NCBI RefSeq assembly: GCF_000012365.1
Contig: NC_007651.1
Span: 1,488,001-1,552,000, forward strand
Length of the DNA stretch: 64,000 nt
Source of the DNA: Burkholderia thailandensis E264
GTDB lineage: Bacteria > Pseudomonadota > Gammaproteobacteria > Burkholderiales > Burkholderiaceae
Direction: 5' to 3'
Within the stretch, counting starts at the first letter, position 1, and each line of letters starts with the position of its first letter. The notes beneath the pieces were generated by a model, which had not been told where the DNA came from, did not search any database, and saw only the letters and a program-made list of their open reading frames with translations. The translations under genes and the position numbers were made by a program. Below are positions 49,532 through 60,368 of the stretch, piece after piece.

Positions 49532-50673
49532 CGATCGACGGCGTCGATACGCAACGTCGCGATGCAGCGGCCGACGGCCGTCCGCGAATGAAGATCGTGC
49601 AGATCCTCGAATCGAGCGCGACAGGCACCTTGTTGATGGTGTGCCTGATCGCGAACCGCCTCGCGCGAGACGGACACGACGTGCACGTCGTCTATTCGCT
49701 TCGGCCCGACACGCCCGCGGATTTTCACGCGTTGTTCGATGCGACTGTCAAGCTGCGCCACATTCAGATGAAAGGCGTGCCGCTGCTGCCGATGTTGCTC
49801 GAGTTGCGACGCACGCTGGTCGGCATCGGGCCGGACATCGTGCATCTGCATTCGTCGTTCGCGGGATTCCTCGGAAGAATCGCGTCGCTTTTCGCGTTGC
49901 GCGGCGCCGCGCTTTTCTATAGCCCGCACTGCATCTCGTTCATGCGCCGCGACATCTCGGCGCTCAAGCGATCGGCGTTCGTCGCGCTCGAACGGATCGC
50001 GTGCGTGAAGCGATGCCTCTACATCGCGTGCTCGGCCAGCGAGCGCGAAGCGGTGCGCGCGCACTTGCGGCGACCGGCGGTCGTGATCGAGAACGCGGTC
50101 GGCGCGATGCCCGAGCGCGACGCCGGCGAGCCGGAAGACGCGCGCGGGTCGGTGTTGCGGATCGTGACGGTCGGCGGCATTCGCGTGCAGAAGAATCCGC
50201 AGCTGTTCGCCGAGATCGCGCGCCGCCTGCGCGGCTCGCGCATGCGCTTCACGTGGATCGGCGACGGCGATGCCGCGCTCAAGGCGCAGTTGCGCGACGC
50301 GGGCGTCGAGGTTGCAGGCTGGCTCGGCCGCGCCGAAGTCGCCGCGCGATTGCGGCGCATGGACGTGTATTTGTCGACGTCGTCGTGGGAGGGCATGCCC
50401 GTGTCGGTCATCGAGGCGATGCTGCTCGGTTTGCCCGTCGTCGCGTCGGCATGCGCGGGAAACGTCGACGTCATACGGCACTTGCAAACCGGCGCGATAT
50501 TTCGCGGCGCCGACGACGCGGTCGAACTGCTCGCGTCGATCGACCGCGATGCGGCGCTGCGCGCGCGTCTCGCAACCGCGGCGAGTAAGGAAGCACGCGA
50601 ACGTTTCGGCGAGGCGCGCTTCTTCCGGCAACTGACGCTGGTCTATGCGTCGCGGCTTGCGCGCGCATCATGA
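49528..50673 (+). CDS. Family 4 glycosyltransferase of the exopolysaccharide operon
   Basis: A 381-residue GT4 (an ATG 20 codons later, MKIVQILESS, is also possible). Acceptor side: SSATGTLLMVCLIANRL and PDIVHLHSSFAGFLGR; donor side: VGGIRVQKNPQLF, WIGDGD and LSTSSWEGMPVSVIEAM (EX7E). It overlaps the preceding stop by four bases. With the priming enzyme, the preceding transferase and the KpsS-like protein it makes four sugar transferases in the operon. Confidence 0.86.
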   Translation: MTIDGVDTQRRDAAADGRPRMKIVQILESSATGTLLMVCLIANRLARDGHDVHVVYSLRPDTPADFHALFDATVKLRHIQMKGVPLLPMLLELRRTLVGIGPDIVHLHSSFAGFLGRIASLFALRGAALFYSPHCISFMRRDISALKRSAFVALERIACVKRCLYIACSASEREAVRAHLRRPAVVIENAVGAMPERDAGEPEDARGSVLRIVTVGGIRVQKNPQLFAEIARRLRGSRMRFTWIGDGDAALKAQLRDAGVEVAGWLGRAEVAARLRRMDVYLSTSSWEGMPVSVIEAMLLGLPVVASACAGNVDVIRHLQTGAIFRGADDAVELLASIDRDAALRARLATAASKEARERFGEARFFRQLTLVYASRLARAS

Positions 50674-50752
50674 GGATTCGCCGTCCCGAACGCGAGCTCG
50701 CCGCGCGGAATCGGCGCGTTGCGCGCACGGGACGGTTCATTTGGAGATTTGA

Positions 50753-52149
<1,397 letters not shown>

Positions 52150-52255
52150 CGGCCCCGCGCATCACGTTGCCGTACCGGCCGCCGGGTTCATGCCGCTCAC
52201 GCGGCGGCGCGCGCGACGGTTTCCAAACACCTTCATCGCTTACGGCGGCTCCCAG

Positions 52256-53191
52256 ATGAACGATTACAACTATCTTGATTCCGCGCGGCAAGTCTTCGAC
52301 ATCGAGTCGCGCGCGCTCGCGGGTCTGTCCGCCCGTGTCGACGAATCGTTCGGCGACGCGGTCGACGCGATCCTGCGTTCGAGCGGCCGCGTGGTCGTTT
52401 GCGGCATGGGCAAATCCGGAATCATCGGGCGAAAGATCGCCGCGACGCTCGCGAGCACCGGAACGCCGAGCTTTTTCATGCATCCGGGCGAGGCGTATCA
52501 CGGCGATCTCGGCATGGTGACGCCGGCCGACACGTTCCTCGCGATCTCGTATTCGGGGGAAACCGACGAAGTGATCAAGCTGATTCCGTTTCTGAAGAGC
52601 AACCGGAATTATCTCGTCGCGCTGACGGGCAACGCGCGATCGACGCTCGCGCAGGCGGCGCACAGTCATCTCGACGCCGGCGTCGAGCAGGAGGCGTGTC
52701 CGCTTCAGCTCGCGCCGACGTCGTCGACCACGGCCGCGCTTGCGATGGGCGACGCGCTTGCCGTCACGCTGATGAAGGCGCGCGGCTTTCGCCCGGAGAA
52801 TTTCGCGCGCTTCCATCCGGGTGGCTCGCTCGGCCGGCGTCTGTTGTCGAAAGTCGACGACGAGATGGCCGCCGGCGATTTGCCGTTCGTCGACGAACGC
52901 GCGCAGGCGATCGACGTGCTGCAGGTGATGACGCGCGGCCGGCTCGGGCTCGCGATCGTGCGGCGTGAAACGGGTTTCGGGATCATCACCGACGGCGATG
53001 TCCGCCGCGCGGTCGAGGCGTATGGCGACACGCTGTTCCGGCGAGTCGCATCCGATCTGATGTCGAAGGACCCGGCGATGGTGCCGCTCGGCACGCGTGT
53101 AGAAGACGCGTTGTTGATGATGGAGACGCGGCGCATCAACGCGCTGTTGGTGTTCGACGGCGAAGACGTCGTCGGCGTATTCAAGAAATAG
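52256..53191 (+). CDS. kdsD: Arabinose-5-phosphate isomerase (KdsD/KpsF)
   Basis: A 311-residue sugar isomerase: SIS domain (VVVCGMGKSGIIGRKIAATLAS, FFMHPGEAYHGDLGM, SYSGETDEVIKL, LAPTSSTTAAL) followed by two CBS repeats (LGLAIVRR...GIITDGDVRR and INALLVFDGEDVVGV). It makes arabinose-5-phosphate from ribulose-5-phosphate for KdsA. The end VVGVFKK is about ten residues shorter than usual, trimming the last CBS helix. Starts further upstream (52133) would add an unrelated 40-residue leader. Confidence 0.92.
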   Translation: MNDYNYLDSARQVFDIESRALAGLSARVDESFGDAVDAILRSSGRVVVCGMGKSGIIGRKIAATLASTGTPSFFMHPGEAYHGDLGMVTPADTFLAISYSGETDEVIKLIPFLKSNRNYLVALTGNARSTLAQAAHSHLDAGVEQEACPLQLAPTSSTTAALAMGDALAVTLMKARGFRPENFARFHPGGSLGRRLLSKVDDEMAAGDLPFVDERAQAIDVLQVMTRGRLGLAIVRRETGFGIITDGDVRRAVEAYGDTLFRRVASDLMSKDPAMVPLGTRVEDALLMMETRRINALLVFDGEDVVGVFKK

Positions 53192-53361
53192 GGGGCTTCT
53201 CGACGGCGTCCGGACGTTTATATCGGATTGCGAAGTATCTAGCGCCGTCGGAAACAGTCGGAAGCCGCGCGAGACGCCGTGCGAAGCGGCCTGGAGCCGG
53301 CTCGCCTGCGTCGGCGCGGCGCGCGCTGAACGTTCGTCGGCCTGACGGGCGCGCGCGCGTC

Positions 53362-53392
53362 GCTTGCGCCGCCGGAAACGGGCGGCGCAAGC
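53362..53392. terminator. Strong stem-loop between convergent kdsD and galU
   Basis: A perfect 12-bp stem (GCTTGCGCCGCC paired with GGCGGCGCAAGC) encloses a 7-base loop. It lies between two genes that read toward each other, so it can serve both. There is no long T-run on either side, so it may act by stalling, with Rho, or protect message ends. Confidence 0.6.
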
Positions 53393-53440
53393 CGCGCGTC
53401 GCACGCGCACATGGGCCGCGCGCGCACGGTGCGCGATTGG

Positions 53441-54325
53441 TCACGCCGCGACGAGCTCCGGGAAACGCTCGCTCAGGTACCGCTCGAATTCCGTCGCGAC
53501 TTCGGGGTGACGCAGCGCGAACTCGACCGTCGCCTTCAGATAGCCGATCTTGCTGCCGCAATCGAAGCGTGTGCCGTCGTAACGATGCGCGAGCACTTGC
53601 TCGTCCTTCAGCAGCGATTGCAGCGCGTCGGTCAATTGCAGTTCTCCGCCGGCGCCGGGCTTGAGCGCGCGCAGATGATCGAAGATGCGCGGCGTCAGCA
53701 CATAGCGGCCGACGACGCCGAAATTGGACGGCGCGGCGGCGGGATCGGGCTTCTCGACGATGCCCGACAGCTTGAAGAGATCGTCCTCCCAGCGCTTGCC
53801 GTCGATCACGCCATACGACTTCGAATCTTGCGGCGCGATCTCTTCGACGCCGATGACCGACGTGTGATAGTGATTGAACACGTCGATCATCTGCCGCAGC
53901 ACGGGCGGCCGGCCGTCGAGCAGATCGTCCGCGAGGATGACGGCGAACGGGCTGTCGCCGACGAGCTTCTGCGCGCACAGCACCGCATGACCGAGCCCGA
54001 GCGCCTCGGCCTGGCGCACGTAGAAACAGTCGACGTGCCGCGGCTTGATGCTGCGCACGAGCGACAGCAGTTTTTCCTTGCCGCGCGCCTCGAGTTCGGC
54101 CTCGATCTCGTATGACTTGTCGAAGTGATCCTCGATCGCGCGCTTGCTACGGCCCGTGACGAAGATCATCTCGGTGATGCCTGCGGCGATCGCTTCCTCG
54201 ACCGCATATTGAATCAGAGGTTTGTCGACGACCGGCAACATTTCCTTCGGACTCGCTTTCGTTGCGGGCAGAAAGCGGGTGCCGAGGCCGGCGACGGGGA
54301 ATACGGCTTTGGTGACTTTCAACAT
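53441..54325 (-). CDS. galU: UTP-glucose-1-phosphate uridylyltransferase
   Basis: A 294-residue nucleotidyltransferase with [49 protein letters not shown] and VEKPDP, the classic GalU set. It makes UDP-glucose, the source of UDP-galactose and other UDP-sugars for exopolysaccharide and LPS. It is read toward the exopolysaccharide operon. Confidence 0.96.
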   Translation of the reverse strand: MLKVTKAVFPVAGLGTRFLPATKASPKEMLPVVDKPLIQYAVEEAIAAGITEMIFVTGRSKRAIEDHFDKSYEIEAELEARGKEKLLSLVRSIKPRHVDCFYVRQAEALGLGHAVLCAQKLVGDSPFAVILADDLLDGRPPVLRQMIDVFNHYHTSVIGVEEIAPQDSKSYGVIDGKRWEDDLFKLSGIVEKPDPAAAPSNFGVVGRYVLTPRIFDHLRALKPGAGGELQLTDALQSLLKDEQVLAHRYDGTRFDCGSKIGYLKATVEFALRHPEVATEFERYLSERFPELVAA

Positions 54326-55044
54326 CGAGCGTCGAACCTTCCATCGAAGAAGTTAAACGTTTGCGTGCGAGGTGGCTGCTCGTGGTCGAGAACGAGCGAC
54401 GCCGGCGATGCACGCGCGTAAAGCGATGGTAGGGCGCTTTGAATTGTTTGGTTGCGCTAAATATAGGTTCGATCGGACAGACTTCTGACGATATCGATTC
54501 GATCAAACATGGATGGGGCGAATGCGAAGAGACGTGCTGCGGGCGCGACGATGTTCGCGATCAATGCGTTCGGCGTTCGATGTGAGCGCGTCACGCAGCA
54601 TCGGGTTCGACGTGAAGGAAAAAGCGCCCGCCTGCAACGGCGCGTGCAGGCAGGCCAATTCCGAGTGAACGGAAGGTTCGCCGCCCGGGGGAGCGGCTGG
54701 CCGGAAGCGAGTATGAGGGCGGACGCGCGAGCGCGCCTATCGTTGTGTCCGATTCGACGTAGCAATTGACCGATGGCGACTGCAAGTCGAGTGCGGATCG
54801 CATGCCGACGCGAGCGGGAAGCGGCGTTGACGGTGTCGCGGGGCGACGGCGTTGATGCTCGCGAACATTCGACGGCGCGGCGCGTGCGTTTGCCGACCGT
54901 CATTTGGCGGAATGCGGCGGGATGATGTCGGATGGGCGCGGCTTGCATACGTTAATCTGCGCCGGCAAGTGGCGTGTCGGGCCGACGAGCGCGCTTGCGA
55001 GAACGTTTGCGGACGCGCGCGTTCGTCATCGAAACGAGGCAGGC
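54326..55044. other. Divergent intergenic region, no gene seen
   Basis: These 719 bp separate leftward galU from the rightward FlhD-like gene. The part next to galU (54420-54500) is AT-rich and probably carries its promoter. The rest is GC-rich with frames that show no known protein. Confidence 0.4.
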
Positions 55045-55278
55045 ATGGAAGAAGAAAAAGACGCGTTCGAGGAGATCGCGGAATTCAATCAGCGGTATCT
55101 CCAGCTCGTACGTCGTTTGCTGTGCGAGGACGCCGACCGTGCCCGGGCGATACTCGGCATTTCGAACGAACTCGCGATTCGCCTCGTCACGATGACACCG
55201 GCTCAACTCGAACGTCTCGCGGACAACGGCGAACTCGTTTGCCGGCTTCGCGCCGACGCGATGCCCGGGCGGGCCTGA
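55045..55278 (+). CDS. Orphan FlhD-like small protein
   Basis: A 77-residue protein. Its core EIAEFNQRYLQLVRRLLCEDADRA...MTPAQLERLADNGELVCRLR follows the pattern of the flagellar activator FlhD (EIxxxNLSYLLLAQRLLREDxxxA...LxPAQxxKLAxxNxLLCxFR). It is about 30 residues shorter than ordinary FlhD and has no flhC beside it. AGGCAGG lies just before the ATG. The longer frame from 54904 lacks similarity. It may be an FlhD paralogue that pairs with a distant FlhC or acts as a competitor. Confidence 0.68.
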   Translation: MEEEKDAFEEIAEFNQRYLQLVRRLLCEDADRARAILGISNELAIRLVTMTPAQLERLADNGELVCRLRADAMPGRA

Positions 55279-55999
55279 CGGGCCGATCCGATCGGCGAAA
55301 GGCGAGCCGCGCCCGCGCGTGGGATTCGTCGGGTAGCGTCTCCAATGCGCGGGCGCGCACGCGCTCCGGGCGAGCGGGACAACGCGTCTCGCGCACGGCT
55401 TGCGCCGGCATCGACGCCCAACCAATTCATCGCAGCCGCCGCACGGTTTCGCACGGGAGCAGACCGCTCCGTTGCGGCGGCCGCCGGCATCTTCGCTTAT
55501 CGGCCGCTTCTCTCGCGACGCGCATGGCCGCGCGCTCGTAACCCGCCCGTACTGTCTGTTCGCGATTTTGCCGCTACGCACGGCGCGAGCCCCGATGCGA
55601 TGCATCGCCGGTGCCGCGAATCGGCGCGGTCGCGGGCCGTCGTGCGCGAAAAATGGTCGTCAGTCGGGACTCGCGCTGCGGCCGAGGCGCTATCCGGGCG
55701 CACATCCGGCGCGAACGTCGATGACTGTGTCGCCGTACGCGCTTCGATTGCAGTTCCGGCCGGAAATATTTACTGTCTCGACGCAATTTCGTCGAAGTGT
55801 CGAAATCGTTCGACTATTAGACGAAGAACCGAGCGAATGTCGACTAATTCGATGTTTAATTGTCAATATTAAATATGTAATATTCGCCTTGGCTATTTGT
55901 TTGATTTCCGAATGGAATTTGTCGGGAAAATCGATTTTCGATCTTGTGTCGGTGTCATCGGGAAGTGCCTAGAAGAAGTAATTAAGAACAGGAATGTCC
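55279..55999. promoter_or_regulatory. Leader of the desaturase operon with an AT-rich block
   Basis: A 721 bp gap. The first 500 bp are GC-rich with no believable gene. From about 55790 to 55990 the sequence turns AT-rich, with AATATTAAATATGTAATATT near 55865-55884, very unlike the neighbourhood. The operon promoter should be here, and such blocks often bind H-NS-like silencers. AGGA is seven bases before the ATG at 56000. Confidence 0.5.
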
Positions 56000-56992
56000 A
56001 TGATAGAAAAGCACGTGTTCTCAAAAGAAATCCGCGAGCGCTTGAGGCCTTTATTCACCCTGAATAACTGGCGCGGGCCGCTGGAACTGGCCGGCGATTA
56101 TCTCTGTATCGCGGCGGCCGTCTATGCGACATATTGGTCGATGTGGTGCTACCCGCTCTCGCTGCTCGTGATCGGGTCGCGGCAACGGGCGCTCGCTTCC
56201 TTGCTGCACGAGTCCTGCCACAAGACATTCATGCGCAACCGCGCGCTGAACGATCTGTTCGGGCGCTGGCTTGCAGGTTATCCGATCTTCCAAAGCCACC
56301 GGGCTTACGTCAAATCGCACGTGCTCGACCATCACACCTTTCTCGGCGACGCGCGACGCGATCCCGATTACATCCATTACATCGAAAGCGGCCTGTTCGA
56401 CGTGCGTGACCGTCTCGATTTCGTCACGCGGTTCATTGTCAAGACCATCCTGCTTCTCAATGTCGCCGGCTATCTTAGATATTTGTTGATGAACCGGCTC
56501 GGAGAAATATCGCGAGCGAAAAAAGAACTGGCGCAACTGGTGCTGACGCAGGCGGCTATTTTCGCGGCCTTTTATGTCGCGGTCGGCCCGCTGGGTTATG
56601 TCGTTTTCTGGATCGTTCCAATCATCACGACATTCCAGGTGATTGGGTGGTTTTCCGAAATTTCGGAGCATTATCCCGTGATCCGCACGACTCGCAGCAC
56701 GCTGACGATCACGCGTAACCGCTTTCCCGTTTTGATCGAGCGTGCGTTCGTGGGCATGCATGGTGACAATTATCACCTCGTTCACCATTTGCTCGCGGGT
56801 ATTCCGTTCTGGAATCTTAGGCGCGCGCACGCGATCCTGATGGAGGATCCCGCTTATGCGGCGGCCAATCGCGCGCTGGGCGGCATTTTCACCGCACCGT
56901 CCGGACGAATATCCGTCATGCGCTCGATTCTCGACGAGATCCGCGTTTCCGCTCCCCTCGATGCTCCCGTAGCTTCCCGACAAGGTGCCTGA
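56000..56992 (+). CDS. Membrane fatty-acid-desaturase-family oxidase
   Basis: A 330-residue di-iron membrane enzyme. Its three histidine boxes are intact: HESCH at 70-74, HVLDHH at 107-112 and HGDNYHLVHH at 254-263. Membrane segments lie around 28-55 and 140-215. I chose the ATG at 56000 because AGGA is at the right distance; 55994 is too close. It could desaturate or hydroxylate a lipid, but the following genes are amino-acid enzymes; membrane desaturases such as RtxC act on amino-acid products (rhizobitoxine). First gene of a four-gene operon; directly abuts the next gene. Confidence 0.88.
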   Translation: MIEKHVFSKEIRERLRPLFTLNNWRGPLELAGDYLCIAAAVYATYWSMWCYPLSLLVIGSRQRALASLLHESCHKTFMRNRALNDLFGRWLAGYPIFQSHRAYVKSHVLDHHTFLGDARRDPDYIHYIESGLFDVRDRLDFVTRFIVKTILLLNVAGYLRYLLMNRLGEISRAKKELAQLVLTQAAIFAAFYVAVGPLGYVVFWIVPIITTFQVIGWFSEISEHYPVIRTTRSTLTITRNRFPVLIERAFVGMHGDNYHLVHHLLAGIPFWNLRRAHAILMEDPAYAAANRALGGIFTAPSGRISVMRSILDEIRVSAPLDAPVASRQGA

Positions 56993-57958
56993 ATGAACAA
57001 CGAAATCAAAACGCTCGCCGCAGCCGCATTGAAGGGATTCGCCGCGAATCCGCAATACTCGCAGCGTTTCCGGCAAGGAACCGCATTGCGCGAATGGCTG
57101 CAAGTGCCGGCGAGCCGCTACATCGTCGCCGGCGACGCCGGAACCGCGGTTGACCGGATGCGCCTGCTGGCCGGGAAAGGATACGAAGTCGGTCTCGAAT
57201 ACGTCGGCGAAAACGTCACCGATCGCGACGAGGTCCGGCGCATCGAAGCGCAGTATCTGCAATTGATCGACCTGTTGCCGCACGGCGGGCTGGGGCGGCG
57301 CACGGAACTCAATTTCGATCTCAGCAACGTCGGCTTGCTGATCGCTCCCGATCTCGCGTGCGAGGTGACGGGGCGCATCGTCGCCGCCGCGGACGAGAAG
57401 GGCGCGTTCGTGACGCTCAGCATGGAGCGCTTCCCGATGGTCGACGACATTCTGTCGGTGTTCCACCGCCTCGCCGCCTCGCACGCGAATATCGGCATTA
57501 CGCTGCAGGCATATTTGCACCGCACGCCGGACGATCTCGACGCAGTGCTGCGGACCGGGCGCAAGATCCGGCTCGTCAAGGGCGTCTATGACGAAATCCC
57601 GGAGCGGGCGCTGCCGCGCTCTCCCGCGCTGGACGACCGCTACGCCGAATTGGCGCGCCGCATGACGGACGCCGGCATCGACCGCAGCTTCGCGACGCAG
57701 GACCCGGCGCTCATCGAACGCCTGATGCGCGACGGGCTGCTGGCCGACAGGGCGGAAATCGAGATGCTGCACGGCGTGCAGCCGACCCGGCTGCGCGATC
57801 TCCGTCGCGACGGCGTGAAGTGCCGCGTCTACGGCACGTTCGGCGACAACTGGTATCTTCATTTCCTTCATCGCCTCGCCGAAGCGCCGGAGACCGTCCT
57901 GCAGGCGCTTGCGGATATCCACGATCCGTCGCGCATCGTATTCGGCGGCGAATACTGA
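56993..57958 (+). CDS. Proline-dehydrogenase-family flavoenzyme with altered substrate site
   Basis: A 321-residue monofunctional barrel of the PutA/ProDH family, starting directly at the preceding stop (TGAATG). RLVKGVYDE (Lys196) and EIEMLHGVQPTRL match ProDH. The C-terminal helix that normally ends in an Arg-Arg pair binding the proline carboxylate reads WYLHFLHRLAEAP here: His293-Arg294, so the first Arg is replaced. The usual VP before it is also changed (YGTFGDNW). A ProDH-like FAD enzyme is clear, but proline may not be the substrate; an N-heterocycle or related amino acid is likely. Confidence 0.85.
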   Translation: MNNEIKTLAAAALKGFAANPQYSQRFRQGTALREWLQVPASRYIVAGDAGTAVDRMRLLAGKGYEVGLEYVGENVTDRDEVRRIEAQYLQLIDLLPHGGLGRRTELNFDLSNVGLLIAPDLACEVTGRIVAAADEKGAFVTLSMERFPMVDDILSVFHRLAASHANIGITLQAYLHRTPDDLDAVLRTGRKIRLVKGVYDEIPERALPRSPALDDRYAELARRMTDAGIDRSFATQDPALIERLMRDGLLADRAEIEMLHGVQPTRLRDLRRDGVKCRVYGTFGDNWYLHFLHRLAEAPETVLQALADIHDPSRIVFGGEY

Positions 57959-57959
57959 G

Positions 57960-59093
57960 ATGCGCCCGATTCATTTCAATACCGCGGGCGCGGGACTGGC
58001 GTCGCCGGCGGTCATTCGCGCGATGACCGCCTACCTGAACGCCGAGTTCGAGCACGGCGCGTACGAGGCCGAGCGCCTGCACGCCGAGACGCTGGACGCG
58101 TTGAGAGCCGGCTTGGCGTCGTTGCTGAACGCGCGGTCGAGCAGCAGCGTCGCGCTTTTCGACAGCGGCACGCGGGCATGGCTGACGTGCGTGAATGCCG
58201 TCGCCGGGTGGCGCGGCCGCGGCAAGGTGTGGACGACGCCGTACGAATATGCGGGCAACCTGCTCGCGTTGCAGAAGCTGTGCGCGCGGCATGCGCTCGA
58301 ACTGGAAGTCGTGCCGCTGCTCGATAACGGCGATCTCGATCTGCAATGGATCGAAACGCACGCCGGTGAATCGTTGTGCCTCGCGAGCGTGGTTCATGTC
58401 CCTTCGGGGTGCGGCATCGTGCTGCCGGTCGAGCGGATCGGGCGCATCCTTCGCGACGCGAGTCCGCATGCGCTTTACGCGGTCGATGCCTGCCAGTCCG
58501 CCGGCCAGCTCGACATCGATGTTCAGCGAATCGGCTGCGACCTGCTGACGGCTGCAGGCCGCAAGTTTCTGCGCGGGCCGCGGGGCACCGGCTTCGCGAT
58601 CGTGTCGCAACGCTGGCTCGACCGTTTGGGCGATCATCCGATCGATCTGCATGCGGCGGAAGTGCTGGCGCTCGACCGGCATCGATTGCACGACGACAGC
58701 GCGCGTCGGCTCGAATTGAGCGAAATGCATCTGGCGGCGTCGATGGGGCTGAAGGTCGCCGTCGACGAGGCGCGCGGCCGGGATCTCGATGCCGCCCGAC
58801 GGATCTACGCGGCGCTTTGCGAGCGGCTCGCCGCTCGCGGCGACGTGACGTTGCTTCATCCGGGATCGGTTCACAGCGGGATCGTGAGCTTCGTGCATCG
58901 AGATCGGACGCCCATCGAACTCGTTAATCATTTAAGATCACATCGAATCAATGCATGGAAAATCGCGGGCAGTCATACGCCGCTCTATCTGGGCGCACGC
59001 GGATACGAATCGGCCATTCGTTTATCCGTGCATTGCACGAACGCGATGTCCGATATCGACGACCTCGAGCGGGCGCTTTTCAGTTCGACGTGA
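57960..59093 (+). CDS. Class V PLP-dependent enzyme (EgtE/cysteine-desulfurase-like)
   Basis: A 377-residue class V aminotransferase-fold protein starting one base after the ProDH stop. HFNTAGAGLAS at the start, YAVDACQSAGQLDIDVQ and TAAGRKFLRGPRGTGF with PLP lysine Lys202 are close to the EgtE/IscS-like lyase pattern (SxxRKFLRGPRGTG). These enzymes cleave C-S bonds or epimerise/transaminate. No active-site Cys loop of true desulfurases is seen, so a lyase acting on a sulfoxide or beta-substituted amino acid is likelier. Substrate not determinable. Confidence 0.85.
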   Translation: MRPIHFNTAGAGLASPAVIRAMTAYLNAEFEHGAYEAERLHAETLDALRAGLASLLNARSSSSVALFDSGTRAWLTCVNAVAGWRGRGKVWTTPYEYAGNLLALQKLCARHALELEVVPLLDNGDLDLQWIETHAGESLCLASVVHVPSGCGIVLPVERIGRILRDASPHALYAVDACQSAGQLDIDVQRIGCDLLTAAGRKFLRGPRGTGFAIVSQRWLDRLGDHPIDLHAAEVLALDRHRLHDDSARRLELSEMHLAASMGLKVAVDEARGRDLDAARRIYAALCERLAARGDVTLLHPGSVHSGIVSFVHRDRTPIELVNHLRSHRINAWKIAGSHTPLYLGARGYESAIRLSVHCTNAMSDIDDLERALFSST

Positions 59094-59196
59094 CGCGCAC
59101 GCTGCTTCGGTGAATCAGGGGACGCGCATTATTCATCGAATCGGCATCGATACATAACAAGCATTTCACTCGCCGCATCACAGGAACATCAAACGG

Positions 59197-60117
59197 ATGG
59201 AAACAAACGGACGCCTCGATGGCCGGGCTTTAGGAGCTATCGGCATTGCCTTGTTGACGTGGTCTTCTTCGTATGCCGCCATCGCTTACTGCTTGGGCGC
59301 GTTTACGCCCAGCGAGATCGCCTTTTCGCGATTGCTGGTCGCATCGATCAGTTTTGCGGTGTTATGGGTGGTCAAGCGCTTTGCGCTTCCGGCCGCGCGG
59401 GATCTGCCGAGAATCGCGATATTCGGCATTCTCGGATTGACGGTTTATCACCTCTGTCTCGCTTACGCGGAGACGCGTATTCCGAGCGGCACCGCGGCGA
59501 TTCTCATCGCGCTGTCACCGGGGGCGACCGCACTGTTGTCCGCGATCTGGCTGCGCGAATCGATCGGGATGATCAAGGCGGCGGGCTTCATGATCGCGCT
59601 TGCGGGCGTCGCGTTGGTCGTCGTCACGAGCGGGCAGGGGTTAAGGATGGAGCCGGCGGCGCTATGGGTGCTCGTGAGCGTTGCGGGCCTCGCGATCTAT
59701 TCGGTGGGGCTCAAGCCGATCCTCAGTCGCGTCGGATCGCTCGGCGTGACGGCGGCGGCATTCGCCGCGGCGACCGTCGCCGCCGCGCCGTTCGGCGCGC
59801 CGCATCTCGCCGCCGCAATCGGCGATGCGTCGCACGCCCGGCTCGCCGCATTGGCATGGCTTGGCATCGCGCCGACTTTCGTCGGATACATCGCGTGGAA
59901 TTTCGCACTGCGGCGGGCGCCCGCCTCGCAGGTCACGAGTTTTCTGTATCTGTCGCCGCCGCTTTCGATCCTGATCAGTTGGGTCTGGCTTGGCGAGCAG
60001 CCGTTGCTGATCACGCTGTTGGGCGGCGGCATCACGTTGATCGGCGTTGCGTTGGTCAATGCGCGCGGCAAGATCGGCAAGACGGCGGGCGTTCAGCCGT
60101 CGAGAAGAGGTGCATGA
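59197..60117 (+). CDS. DMT-superfamily (EamA) transporter
   Basis: A 306-residue protein with ten predicted membrane helices and two EamA repeats (LTWSSSYAAIAYCLGAFTP..., and WLGIAPTFVGYIAWNFALRRAPAS). The conserved end YLSPPLSILISWVWLGEQP is typical. DMT carriers of this kind export amino acids and metabolites, so it is a plausible exporter for the product of the three preceding genes, 103 bp away and in the same direction. Confidence 0.88.
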   Translation: METNGRLDGRALGAIGIALLTWSSSYAAIAYCLGAFTPSEIAFSRLLVASISFAVLWVVKRFALPAARDLPRIAIFGILGLTVYHLCLAYAETRIPSGTAAILIALSPGATALLSAIWLRESIGMIKAAGFMIALAGVALVVVTSGQGLRMEPAALWVLVSVAGLAIYSVGLKPILSRVGSLGVTAAAFAAATVAAAPFGAPHLAAAIGDASHARLAALAWLGIAPTFVGYIAWNFALRRAPASQVTSFLYLSPPLSILISWVWLGEQPLLITLLGGGITLIGVALVNARGKIGKTAGVQPSRRGA

Positions 60118-60251
60118 ATCCGTATCCGTCGGCGCGGAATCCACGTTGATTCGCTGAGATCGAATCGCGTTGCGCCGATGGGCGCGCTCGCTGCGCAAGA
60201 ACCCGGGCAACAATCGAACGGCATTCATGCCATGCGGAGGGGCTCGTGAAC

Positions 60252-60368
60252 ATGAATCGATTCGTGTCGGCAGGCATTGCGTTGATCGAAGGCGGGCTGA
60301 TTGCGCTCGCGCTGGCCGTGGCTGTCTATGTCATACGCTGGGCGACGTTTGCGGTCGAGGCGATGTGA
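60252..60368 (+). CDS. Possible 38-residue single-pass membrane peptide
   Basis: A short frame, MNRFVSAGIALIEGG... to ...WATFAVEAM, with one hydrophobic helix (LIALALAVAVYVIRW). GGAGGGG lies about nine bases before its ATG. No known family. Reading frame, ribosome site and helix are real; expression is not shown. Confidence 0.4.
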   Translation: MNRFVSAGIALIEGGLIALALAVAVYVIRWATFAVEAM

